NCBI GenBank assembly: GCA_030544235.1 | Contig: CM060477.1 | Span: forward strand, 5,848,934 to 5,912,933 | Source: Lepturacanthus savala | Taxonomy: Eukaryota > Chordata > Actinopteri > Scombriformes > Trichiuridae | Direction of reading: 5' to 3' | DNA: 64,000 bases | Part shown: in pieces, positions 46,996 to 58,300 of the stretch | Numbering within the stretch: position 1 is the first letter of the stretch | How the letters are laid out: each line of letters opens with the position of its first letter | Translations under genes and position numbers: made by a program | Notes under the pieces: generated by a model | Seen by the model: the letters and a program-made list of their open reading frames with translations, nothing else | What the model was told of the DNA's origin: nothing | Database searches by the model: none

Positions 46996-49900
46996 ATGCC
47001 TGAATCACATGACCACGCTATGGACGAGGAGGCTGAGACCTTTGCATTCCAGGCTGAGATCGCTCAGCTGATGTCCCTGATCATCAACACTTTCTATTCC
47101 AATAAAGAGATCTTTTTGAGGGAGATAATCTCCAACTCTTCAGATGTAAGCTGGTTTTTGTCCTTAGTTTTATCAGCAGCAATTATTTTTTAAAAAATGA
47201 TATGCATCATACACTAATATTTACAACAAATATTGAATATGAACATTTATGAATGATTTTTATTTTTCATTACTTCTCCAGGCGTTGGACAAAATCCGCT
47301 ATGAGAGTCTCACTGACCCGTCCAAGCTGGACACCGGCAAGGACCTGAAAATCGAAATCACTCCCAACAAAGAGGACCGCACGCTGACCCTGTTTGACAC
47401 CGGCATCGGCATGACCAAGGCCGACCTGATCAACAACCTGGGAACCATCGCCAAGTCCGGCACCAAGGCTTTCATGGAGGCTCTGCAGGCCGGAGCCGAC
47501 ATCTCCATGATCGGGCAATTCGGAGTCGGTTTCTACTCCGCCTTCCTGGTGGCCGAGAGGGTGACGGTCATCACCAAACACAACGACGATGAGCAGTACG
47601 TCTGGGAATCCTCTGCCGGAGGCTCATTCACAGTTAAAGTGGATGACTGTAAGTAGTGGAAATGACATTGCTTAGCAGCTACATAACAGGGAATAGCTGT
47701 AGGAGGTGCTGTGTAATCTGTAAACTGCATTGACCCCCTTTTTTTTTTTTTTTCATTTAGCTGAGCCACTGGGACGCGGCACCAAGGTCATCCTACATCT
47801 TAAAGAAGACCAGACAGAATACATTGAGGAGCGAAGGGTTAAAGAGATTGTGAAGAAACACTCACAGTTCATTGGCTACCCCATCACTCTCTTTGTGAGT
47901 ATTCATTTAAATTGACTACTAAACCAGATGGATATTGCGTCTCAATAGGAGAATTGTATTTAAAAAACATGATATTTGCTGTCTTCAATTTCCCTGAGGC
48001 AACCTCCGAAAGGGATCAATAAAGTCGTATCTAATCTAATGTATTATGTGGCTAAAAATTCACATTAATAAAGGATAATAGAACTATTTATTGATGGCAG
48101 AAGTTGCAATTTTTTTTTTTTGGTCAGTGATTAATAACTCGTTTTCATTCAGGTGGAGAAAGAGCGTGACAAGGAGGTGAGCGACGACGAGGCAGAGGAC
48201 GAGGAAAAGGACAAGGCCAAGGAGGACGACGACGAAGAGAAGGACGAGGACAAGCCCGAGATCGAGGACGTCGGGTCGGACGAGGAGCACGACCACGACC
48301 ATGAACACGGCAAGTGTGACAAGAAGAAGAAGAAGAAGAAGATCAAGGAGAAGTACATTGACCAGGAGGAGCTGAACAAGACCAAACCTCTGTGGACCCG
48401 CAACCCAGACGACATCACTAATGAGGAGTATGGAGAGTTCTACAAGAGTCTCACCAATGACTGGGAGGAGCACCTGGCTGTCAAGGTTGGCCTCTTGCAT
48501 ACATTTGTCCAAAGTACATGAATTTAAAACAAGTAATATACTGAAGGTGAATAACTGACTCAATCAAATGTTTTTCCTGCAGCACTTTTCAGTAGAAGGC
48601 CAGCTGGAATTCCGTGCCCTGCTTTTTGTGCCTCGGCGTGCTCCCTTTGACCTCTTTGAGAACAAGAAGAAGAAGAACAACATTAAACTATACGTACGCA
48701 GGGTCTTCATCATGGACAACTGTGATGAGCTCATCCCAGAGTACCTCAGTGAGTATTAACCCTAGTGTGAACTTATTATTTATCTTAAGAGTCAAGAGAT
48801 GCCTTCAAGGAATAAATTAAGTAATTAAATACAAATATATTATCTTACTTATTTAATTCTGGTGAATCTTTATTTATGTAGCACATTTCATTCATTTAAA
48901 ATACAAAAGAAAAGACAAGACAGATAAACTACAGTAACCCCCACCCCCCCTTTCCATATATAGACACACACACACTCAGCAAGTGATAGCTTAAAACAGA
49001 GACATGGCCAGGCACAGAGGATCCAGATAAGGAGACCCCCCCCCCAGGAGGCCCTCATGAGGAGACACTAGAGCTAAAAAAAACTAATTGGTTAAAAACA
49101 TAATAGAAACTAAAAGGTTAAAGACCACAGAATATGACAGAACTAAAAACTAAAAGATTAAAAGGCGAGACAGGATGAAAACTAAAATATCCGAAAAAAA
49201 TATTCTGACATTGACAAATTCTGCAATTGCTGACCACGTTTTCTTTATCCTTTCCCATCAGATTTCATCAAGGGTGTGGTGGACTCTGAGGATCTGCCTC
49301 TGAACATCTCCAGAGAGATGCTGCAGCAGAGCAAGATCCTGAAGGTGATCCGCAAGAACCTGGTCAAGAAGTGCTTGGAGCTTTTCTCCGAGCTAGCCGA
49401 GGACAAGGACAACTACAAGAAATACTACGACCAGTTCTCCAAGAACATCAAGGTCAGCGTCCTCACCTTGCACTGTGAAAGCTGCAGGTTTTCCTTATCT
49501 TTTTGCACTCTCAACTTTTGGCAACCACTGTGTATTAAAACCTTGTGCCTTGGTTGTGATACTCATTAAATGTCATTACAAATCAAGCCAAATATTCGTG
49601 CAGCATTGGGTCTACAAATTTACTTTAACACGGTGCAAAGCCTAAGAACCTTTGCAATTTTAGTTAATGATTATCGTTTGTTCCTCTGACCTTTTACACT
49701 GTAGCCATCTGTCTGATCCCTTGACCATATTGTCCCAATGAAAAGCTGCTTTGAGCCTTGTCTAGAGATCCTTACTACCATCTTCTGTTTAAATGGGGGC
49801 ACTCATGGTTAAACCTCATGTCTAATACCAGGTTTTTACATGTTTTAGCTCTCAAAAACACTGTTTGAGCTGCATGTTACTGACAGGTGGCATAACATTT

Positions 49901-51127
49901 TCTTTTTTTCACAGCTCGGCATCCATGAGGACTCGCAGAACAGAAAGAAACTGTCTGAACTGTTGCGATACTACACATCAGCCTCAGGAGACGAGCTGGT
50001 TTCCCTGAATGACTATGTCACACGCATGAAAGACAGCCAGAAACACATCTACTACATCACCGGTGAGGATGCTCTTTCATCTATAAAATGTCAACATGAG
50101 CTACATGAAAGCATTTTACAACCAAGTGAACCGGGATAACTGATGTCTGACGTCACGGTTTGCGCTGTGTTCCAGGTGAGACCAAAGACCAGGTGGCTAA
50201 CTCTGCCTTTGTGGAGCGCCTCCGCAAAGCCGGCATCGAGGTCATTTACATGATCGAGCCCATTGATGAGTACTGCGTCCAGCAGCTGAAGGAGTATGAT
50301 GGCAAGAACCTGGTTTCAGTCACCAAGGAAGGCCTGGAGCTGCCCGAGGATGAGGACGAGAAGAAGAAGCAGGAGGAGAAGAAGGCTCAGTTTGAAAGCC
50401 TGTGCAAGATAATGAAGGACATCTTGGAGAAGAAGGTGGAGAAGGTGAGCACTAACCTCCATGAGGTTAAATAATCATTAAATTTGGTATGGCATACAAT
50501 CCAAAGTTGGGTATTTTAAGACTTATTTTAAGACTTGTTTATAACTCCACAGGTCACTATCTCCAACCGCCTCGTCTCATCCCCCTGCTGCATCGTCACC
50601 AGCACTTACGGCTGGACGGCCAACATGGAGAGGATCATGAAAGCCCAAGCTCTGAGGGATAACTCCACCATGGGTTATATGGCCGCTAAAAAGCACCTTG
50701 AGATCAATCCTGACCACCCCATCGTAGAGACGCTGAGGCAGAAAGCCGAGGCTGACAAGAACGACAAATCTGTGAAGGACCTGGTCATCCTGCTCTTTGA
50801 GACTGCTCTGCTGTCTTCAGGATTCTCCTTGGATGACCCTCAGACTCACTCCAACCGCATCTACAGAATGATCAAGCTGGGTCTTGGTGAGTACATTACT
50901 TAAAGCTTTTATAATACCATATCGACATTTTTACTCTTGTATCTGCAATTTGATGATTTGAAATAAGCGGTTGCTCTGCTTCAGTAACTCATAATCAATG
51001 TTCTCTTCTTCTAGGTATTGATGAGGATGATATGACTTCAGATGATAATGTGTCTGCTCCCACTGAAGACATGCCCCCTCTTGAAGGGGACGATGATGAC
51101 ACATCCAGGATGGAGGAGGTGGACTAG
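46996..51127 (+). CDS. hsp90aa1.2: Heat shock protein 90 alpha, second tandem copy
   Basis: Ten coding exons: 46996-47145, 47282-47648, 47761-47894, 48153-48485, 48583-48748, 49262-49452, 49915-50062, 50176-50444, 50553-50886, 51015-51127. Total 734 residues. Exon sizes equal those of hsp90aa1.1 except for the linker exon (333 against 306) and the last exon (113 against 110). Start MPESHDHAMDEEAETFAFQ; ATPase residues Glu43, Asn47 and Asp89 and the GQFGVGFYS loop are kept; the C-terminus is MEEVD. The charged linker differs: SDDEAEDEEKDKAKEDDDEE, then a His-rich stretch EEHDHDHEHGKCD and a seven-Lys run. This linker (KERDKEVSDDEAEDEEKD) is closer to human HSP90AA1 than that of the first copy. 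It is a cytosolic stress-inducible chaperone like its neighbour. The name .2 follows from order and linker type. Confidence 0.95.
47985..48045 (+). mobile_element. LINE-like 3' tail in hsp90aa1.2 intron
   Basis: CCGAAAGGGATCAATAAAGT followed by CTAATCTAAT is a typical non-LTR element 3' end. No body is recognisable. Confidence 0.45.
48749..49261 (+). other. hsp90aa1.2: hsp90aa1.2 intron with repeat-derived DNA
   Basis: This intron (513 bases against 126 in the first copy) contains TTTATTTATGTAGCACATTTC, part of a reversed LINE-like 3' end, and a run of AACTAAAA/GATTAAAA words (about 49070-49190). The size difference suggests insertion after duplication. Confidence 0.45.
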
Positions 51128-51428
51128 ATGTTTCTATTGCCTGCTAGTATACACAAGAAATATATGAAATTTTAAGGTTAATGTTGTAAATGAGCCTGGA
51201 ATGTCCCCACTCAACCCCCTCTTCTTTTTTTTGACCAAAAAAATACTTCCTCATGCATTGACCATATGCAGTTTAGATTAATTCCTTAAGACTTTTTTAT
51301 GTTGTCACTTTGCGCTGCATTTGTTTGTTTTTTTGTATTTATTGACATTCCAATGTTATTTGTGTGTTCTTACTTTAACTGTAAATATATTAAAATTGAT
51401 ACTTTTATTTGAAACAGTTGAGCCCATG

Positions 51429-51434
51429 AATAAA
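51429..51434 (+). terminator. hsp90aa1.2: hsp90aa1.2 polyadenylation signal
   Basis: AATAAA 302 bases after the stop codon in CCATGAATAAAGG. Confidence 0.65.
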
Positions 51435-52190
51435 GGTTTACCATGTTAAGTTGAGTTTTGTTAATTTCTGCTGAGATCTGTCAAGTAGTAGTAGATGTAT
51501 AACATACAGTCTGATCACAGTATTAACCTAATGAATACAGGTAATACATATATTTACATTGGAAGTTTGTGATTCATTGAAGTGTAAGAGTCAGTTCACC
51601 AAAACTGTCTGGTATGTAGGGATATCCAGAAGAAAATCGAAGTACAATTAAGTACAATTTTGAGGTACTTTTACTTTAGTATTTGCATTTTCTGGTCCTT
51701 TATATTTCCACTGCATATCAGAGAGAAAATTGTACCTTTTACACACTGCACTACATTTATCTGACAGTTTTATTACAAAATATTTTGATGAGTATTTTAT
51801 AAAATACATGCTTAATTTATAAAATATACATTCACTCACTTCATTTGCGTACCCAACAATAAAAGTTAACACGACCTTAAACAAAACTACGATATGTAAT
51901 CTAATGCAGGACTATTTATTACCTAAAGTATCTAAAATTGGATCTACATTGATTGATCTATATAATTAAAATGCACTCATCTTTAGTCTGCATAATGATT
52001 TATTTAGTGGTTATACTTAAAGTCACATTTTGAATTTATGTTTATTTGAAATTGAGTATTTTTTAGAGTATTTCTACTTTTACTCAACTATGTCATGTCA
52101 ATATGGCTGCCGTGTATAACGTCTATTGTAGCATGTTACATGTGCTATAATAAAAAAAACTACTCGTTAGTATCGTTTTCCCGCCGTTCA
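51435..52190. other. Spacer between hsp90aa1.2 and ppp2r5c
   Basis: Mostly one AAGTA-rich repeat (51635-52087), then ATGTCAATATGGCTGCCGTG (52095-52114), which matches one terminus of the MITE family found at 7984, 20476, 27520 and 38546. Confidence 0.5.
51635..52087 (+). mobile_element. AAGTA-rich dispersed repeat (MITE-like)
   Basis: Motif order GAAGTACAATTAAGTACAAT, GAGGTACTTTTACTTTAGTA, CACTGCATATCAGAGAG and CACTACATTTATCTGACAG, with right end TTTCTACTTTTACTCAACTA. The terminal CAGTGGTGG is lost. Confidence 0.55.
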
Positions 52191-52205
52191 CCGACAGGGG
52201 GCGAC
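52191..52205 (+). promoter_or_regulatory. Candidate CTCF site upstream of ppp2r5c
   Basis: CCGACAGGGGGCGAC agrees with the CTCF core except at the third base. It lies just upstream of the ppp2r5c leader and could separate it from the heat-inducible hsp90 pair. Function is inferred. Confidence 0.4.
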
Positions 52206-52379
52206 CAGTGCCTAGAATGCTGAGCGTGTCGTGACGTAAAGGTCAGCTGACCAATGGCAGCCAATCACACGCCGAGGACAGGCTGCACCGCCTTGCAGTG
52301 TGTCTGAGAGCCGGAGAGTTGTCAGGCTTCGGCTGTGTGGAGTAACCGAGAGGGGAGCAAGGGCGGCTACATCTGTACA

Positions 52380-55300
52380 ATGCCGAATAAAACGAAAAAG
52401 GACAAGGTGAGTGTGAGAGTTTTGCCCGCAGGGTCTAACAGTTGTGAACAAAGTTCGCGGGGGGCGGGTTTCCAGTTCAGTTTAACGGTTAGCAGCCGTC
52501 CCATCACATTGTATCAGCCAACCTTGCAGTTACCACCAGCTAGCCGCTACCCTGCCAACATGTTAGCTTCATTTAAAAGAAGCCGCGTTGTCCAGAAATG
52601 AGACATTACAGTGTACTTTACACATTGGTGTGTTTTTAGCTTTGATTTAAGCGCCCAGTCTCCTCTTAAAGGTGAAATACGGGGTCGTGACAGTGCTGCT
52701 GACTGTTGAGTAACATTAGCTAGCAGCAGACTCAGTACAGTACGTTCAAACAGTAGACCAGGTGCTATATTTGGCTGGGATTTGTGCATTGCCTGATAGA
52801 CTGTTTACTAGTATTTCAACTTTTTTCTTTTTTTTTCAGGAGTCCCCCAAGTCTGGTAAAGTTGGCAAGAGTGGAGGACAGGAGAATTCAGAGCATGAGG
52901 TAACGTCAGGCTAACCTAGGACAGCCTTTCAGAGATTTCCTGGAAGACAGAGGTCTTTGTCTGACACAAGTTCATATGCTACTGATATTATCAGTTTGTA
53001 AATAGGCCGCATTATCAGTATGCATTGCAGTGTCTCTATGAGGGCCTGTGCTTGTTAATGGTCAGATGGGATCAAAGCACGCCCTCAAATTAGTAAACCA
53101 TTCAAAGTATGAAGATACATAGTGTATCACATAATTTGTCATAGTTTAAATATTTTATTTAGTTTTATAGCTTACATTTGTAATATGTATTGAATCAATG
53201 ATAGGGGGTGTTAGTACAAGGCTGTAATTCATGCTCCTCATCTTTCTTTTTGAGCATAGTGCCTTTTTTCCATAGAGACCCTGAGTGAACCCTCACTCCT
53301 GCCTGGTATGATGTTCCTATGATAGTGACAGGTGGTGAGTGTGTGTCTTGGACGCTACGACCGTCATGCAGTAATTGAGGCAAGGGCATATTGAGAGGAG
53401 GGACAAAAGCACGCTTGATTTGGGCCTCATGATTTATTGAACGTTTTGGTTTAGTAGCAGAGGGTTTATCAATATAGTTTTAGGGATAACTCACTTGTGG
53501 TGGTGAAATTCTGTAGTGCAGCGACATTGTTTTTTGGCCCCAGCCGATCACAGCTGTTGTATGTCCAGACCACTGTGATCATGTACCCTACTGGAGATGT
53601 TGCATTCACAATCTGGTGCAGTAAGAAACAAACTCACGGTTTAGATATTTGATGGTTGGTTGAGGAGCCAATAGTGCAAAGCCACTATTAGTGGACTTAT
53701 AACCGAATCCTTCTAAATCAGTGTTGAATATGGAAGCAACATGCTGCAGATCTTTGGTTGGATCGTCTGTTTCTGTTGGTGAGTAAAGCTCTACGTTTAC
53801 TGGATTGTAAGACTGGATTGTAGCCCTCTTATGACTCATGCTGCTGTTTGTGGGTAACCTGGTGCTAAATGACTTTGCTGCTGTGTATATATTATAACAC
53901 CTTTCATTAGAATACAGTTAAAATATTGATATTTAATGCAATTTGCTTGAAGTTAGTATTAAATTAATGCTGGCATTTTTGCATGCTGCACTGTTATCAG
54001 AGTACTTTACTACCCAGCCATAATTCACGAGGCAATCAGAGTTCCAAAGAAACTAAATTGCCCTGACTTGACCTGTATGTACATTTGTGATAAAATAAAT
54101 GATTAACTATATTGACAGTTCAGTGTGGGACAGAGAACAGGGCGGTCTCCGACATCTGACTAAACGTCATAAATTAACAGATCAGTACTCTATAAATGAG
54201 AAGTTATACACTTTCCACTTTTGGTAGGAAAAAAAAGCAATTTTAAAATGTCACCTTGAAGCACTGTTAAGTTTTAAATGGCATTTAAAATATTTTCTGA
54301 CATTTTATGTAGTAAACAATTTCTTCATCTAAAAAATGATCAGCATATTAATTGATAATAAAAATATTGTTGAACATCAATGTTAAATAAGAAGCCAATG
54401 CACTGATCTTGCATATGGATTGGGTCACATTTGGAAAAGCCAAAGCGGGAACCATCATTCCACCTTCCATATGTTAGGCATTATGTTGTTCTTGTTATAG
54501 AACAGACATCTGGTATGAATCATAGCATCAGATCATTGCACTATATGGTCGAATACTGTATTTGTATAAGAGTACAAGGGCACTGGGGCCAGATGCACAT
54601 TAAATAAGATTTTCTCACGAATTTCTGTTTTCCAAGATAAAATGTACCATTGGGCTTTTTTTTTTTAAACAAATGCAGGAATTGTTTTTTTGTTGACCCA
54701 TAGGGTCAAAGATTTCAACTTCCTTTGTTATTTAAATAAATTCAGGTTTTTATTCTCATTTTTAGACTGATAGCTGACATCAACAGGTCATTCTGTGGCT
54801 TATCACATTTAGTTCTTAGTATTACAGAATTATGGTACACTTGTCAGAAGTAAAGTGTAAAGAACATATAAATTTCCTATTTTGGATCCCTGTTTAATAA
54901 AACATTTAATTAAAATAATTCTTTATTATGTTCCACAAAACATATACTTTGTCATTCGTTCTAAGCTCTGGTTCCATCCTCCTGTCCACCCCTTGTTGGG
55001 TAATAATCCTCCTTGCTGTGGCGTGTCAGCAGCCTTACAACAAATCTACTGATGCAACAGCCTCGTGTCTAATTGAAATTGCTGGACTGCAAGCTGTCGT
55101 TGCATTACCCCCGCCCCGCCTTTTGTCTCATATAGCCTACTTCTGGCAGCCAGGAGTGCGTGAGACTGAAGTGTATGTACTCTCTAATGGGCCTCATGCT
55201 GACTTGTACCCAATAAATCTAGCAATAAATAAAATAAAAAAAATATATAGCGGACAAGTTCTGCGTCATTGGTTTCATGAGCTGACGATATTTGGTTACT

Positions 55301-58300
55301 ATTGTGATGTTAGTACTAGACAGCTTGCTTGTGGCCCTGGTTTCAGTTTCTAAGCTCCTTGTCTTGTAGCACTGCAGACTGTGGCCAACTTGAGCTGGGT
55401 CTTAAATGAATTTGATAAATCCCCTGTGACTCAGGCTGATACAGACCCACAGCTGCATCTGGGTGAAATAAGCGCCGCGCCATCGAGCGCGTGTTGATGA
55501 ACAGATCCCACCAGGCAGATTGAGAGCCAGCTGCGAGAACCTTACCACGTCCTTAAGACCCACATCTGGCTTTTGTCACATCTGTTGACCCACACCTGGG
55601 TGGCTTGAAGTATTTTTTTTTTCCCTCTCTGTGATTTTGAAATGTCAACCAAGCTCACAAAGGTATTACAATATAAAGGATCCATCCATTTGATAAAGTG
55701 AAAGTTGCGGGTTGAGCTGCATGATTGCAGAGACTATCTTGTTGAGGAAAATGTGACTTATTGCGTAAACGTACTGATCTAACGTAAGGCAGTATATGCT
55801 TTTTTAACGGATACGTGCACACACTTTCATCAGATATCCAAAGAGATAATTGCCTGTCATGCCAGAGCTTCCTCTGCATTAGAGTAACTGCGGTTTCTCT
55901 CTTCCTTCAGCAGGGCTCGAACAGGAAGGCGAGCAACAGTGTTCCTCCTACCACGCAGCTGCTAAAGGGGAAGCAGCCAGGTTCCCAGACACCTGTCAAA
56001 AAGGACAAGAGGCAGAGCTCCTCTCGCTTCAGCTTGAGCAACAACAGGGAACTGCAGAAACTTCCGGCTTTCAAAGGTATTTCACCTGTAAAACAACTCT
56101 AAATCCTTTCACCTGATAAACTTCCCACCCTGCGCTCCAGACTTTTGGATTCCAGGATTTTGGAGCTGTTGCATACATATACATGTATTTCGTAGAAAAC
56201 TGGTGCATTATAGGCAAAAACAATAAATCTAAAATACTTTGAAGCCTGTGTTCATGATCATAAATAACTCAGAAGCTTTACATAGAGCAGAATTTTCCTT
56301 TAAGCCAGGGTAAATAAAGACATATGTGCTTGCTCTTGTTGTAATTTGCTTGTAATCTTGACACAGATAAGTGCAGAGTTCACACACACATGCGTGCTTA
56401 CAAATACACACCCTGGGTTACTCGTTCACTCCGTCCACGATGAATATCTATGAACATCCCCCGCTGCATCACCCTAAAAGTGAGCAGAGCACGGTATTTT
56501 GCAACACATGGAAGCAAACAGGGGACGTACATGGCATGGACTTTGTGCTGGATTTAACCCAAGCGTCTATATTTAGTGGTAATCCAGAGATAAAGCGCTT
56601 TAATTCCACGGTCCTTGTGTTTCAGGATGTTGCCAATGACCAGATAAGCAATGTCTGGCCAGCTCTACTCTTCCTTCACTCCTCCCCTCGTAGACAACGT
56701 TTTGGCAGATATTTGCGGATGTATATTAAAGTTTTCTTTTAATGTCAAAGCCCGTTGCCAGCATAGCACCAGATGGAAAAAACAAGAAGTGGACACTGCT
56801 GTTGGGCCTCTGGGCATGTTGTCTGTGTGTCTGCATGCATGAATACACAGAGCAAGGCTGTCCGCTGCCTTTCCCCGGCACATTGAAAATAATGATCTGA
56901 CCCGGTGGTGTACTGAAAACAAATGACTGCATAACTTCCTTTAAATTCCCTTATCATATTCTTTTTCCTGAGTTTTATTTGAAATTATGATAACTCTTAG
57001 CAAGATATATCAGTGGTATCAGTTTTAAATCTCCTGTCTCAATGTTCTTTCTAGAGCTCTAGAAGCTCTAGCTCTCCTGTCATTGGCTGATGTCCATGGC
57101 TGTGAATGGGGGGCTGGTGACAGTGACTGTAGAGTTGTGACATCACAAATCTGCAGATGTCCTGATGGGTTGTTTTAAGGCAGTTTCTGATTATGGGCTG
57201 TGTGCATTTTTATGGATTAAGAGTTTTGGAACACAGAACAGTATTTATTTTATATAACACAGAGACCTTGTTATAATCAGAACCAGTTAAAGTCTTCCTT
57301 TCTACCATGTGGGACTACTGAAGGCTATTTAGTTCATGTACAAATACGCAATAAAAAAATAGTGGGAAAAAAGATGGCAAGAGAAGAAATTCAATCAAGT
57401 TTTATTTCTCGTCATTCAAGTACAATCAGTGAAATGTAATTTCTCTGAGAAATGCAATAAAATGTTCATGCTCATCAATGCAAAATACAAAACAAACCAA
57501 AAGTTCAGAGTCTGGAAATGATCAAACCATAAAAGTGGATCAAATAAAAAACACTCCAGGGCTGTGTTACCATTGGAAAAACATGTCAAAGTTTTTAAGA
57601 ATGAAACTAAACTATCCCATGATGGCCACATATTTAAATATTAAATACTTAATAAACTTAATAGAGCTTTTCAAATGAAGATGCAAACTATAATTCCAAT
57701 GTCTTGATTGTAAAATAAGGAAAAGCTTTTTTTCTTCATAACTTTTATTATTTTCCAGCTGCTTTGTGTTCTTTGTTATTAATATTGTAGCAGTAAGCAC
57801 CTTCCTGCTACACATTACAGCAAAGGCAGAATTCCTCTTTAGGGAGAATTTACAATTGTTATTGCTGTCTTTTCAGGACTTGGGTAACAGGCCAAAGTGA
57901 AGTAACTCTGGGACTTTAAGCAACAGCTGCAGTTCTGTTATTGTGTGCCATTTGTTCACCATTTAAATTTTTCTGCAAGATTAATGGGCCACATGAAGCA
58001 GTCGGTTACCAGTAACTTTATCTTGTTGTGTCAAGAAACTAATAAGTGTAACTTAATTTCTGATAGAGCCTGCTCACTTTTCACACCCCACTGAGAGCTT
58101 TGATAACATTCTGCACAACATTACCCCACAGTGGCCTGGTAGATGTTATCGTTGAGTCCTGTTGAAACAGGCAGCTCGCTTGGCCTGTTTTCCTTCCAGG
58201 TATGTTCACCACCTCCCGATGGAAACACATGTCAGCGAGCCTGTTCTGCAGAGCCACAAGGGTGAGGAGAGAGTGAAAAACCCTGACCACAAGCTGTCAT

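Noticed and set aside
48084..48563. 159-codon minus-strand frame rich in Leu and Val
   Set aside because: Antisense of the acidic Hsp90 linker (GAG/GAC codons read backwards).
54928..55353. 141-codon plus-strand frame in ppp2r5c intron 2
   Set aside because: It has hydrophobic start residues but no known domain and no splice support. Its length is within chance for AT-poor patches.
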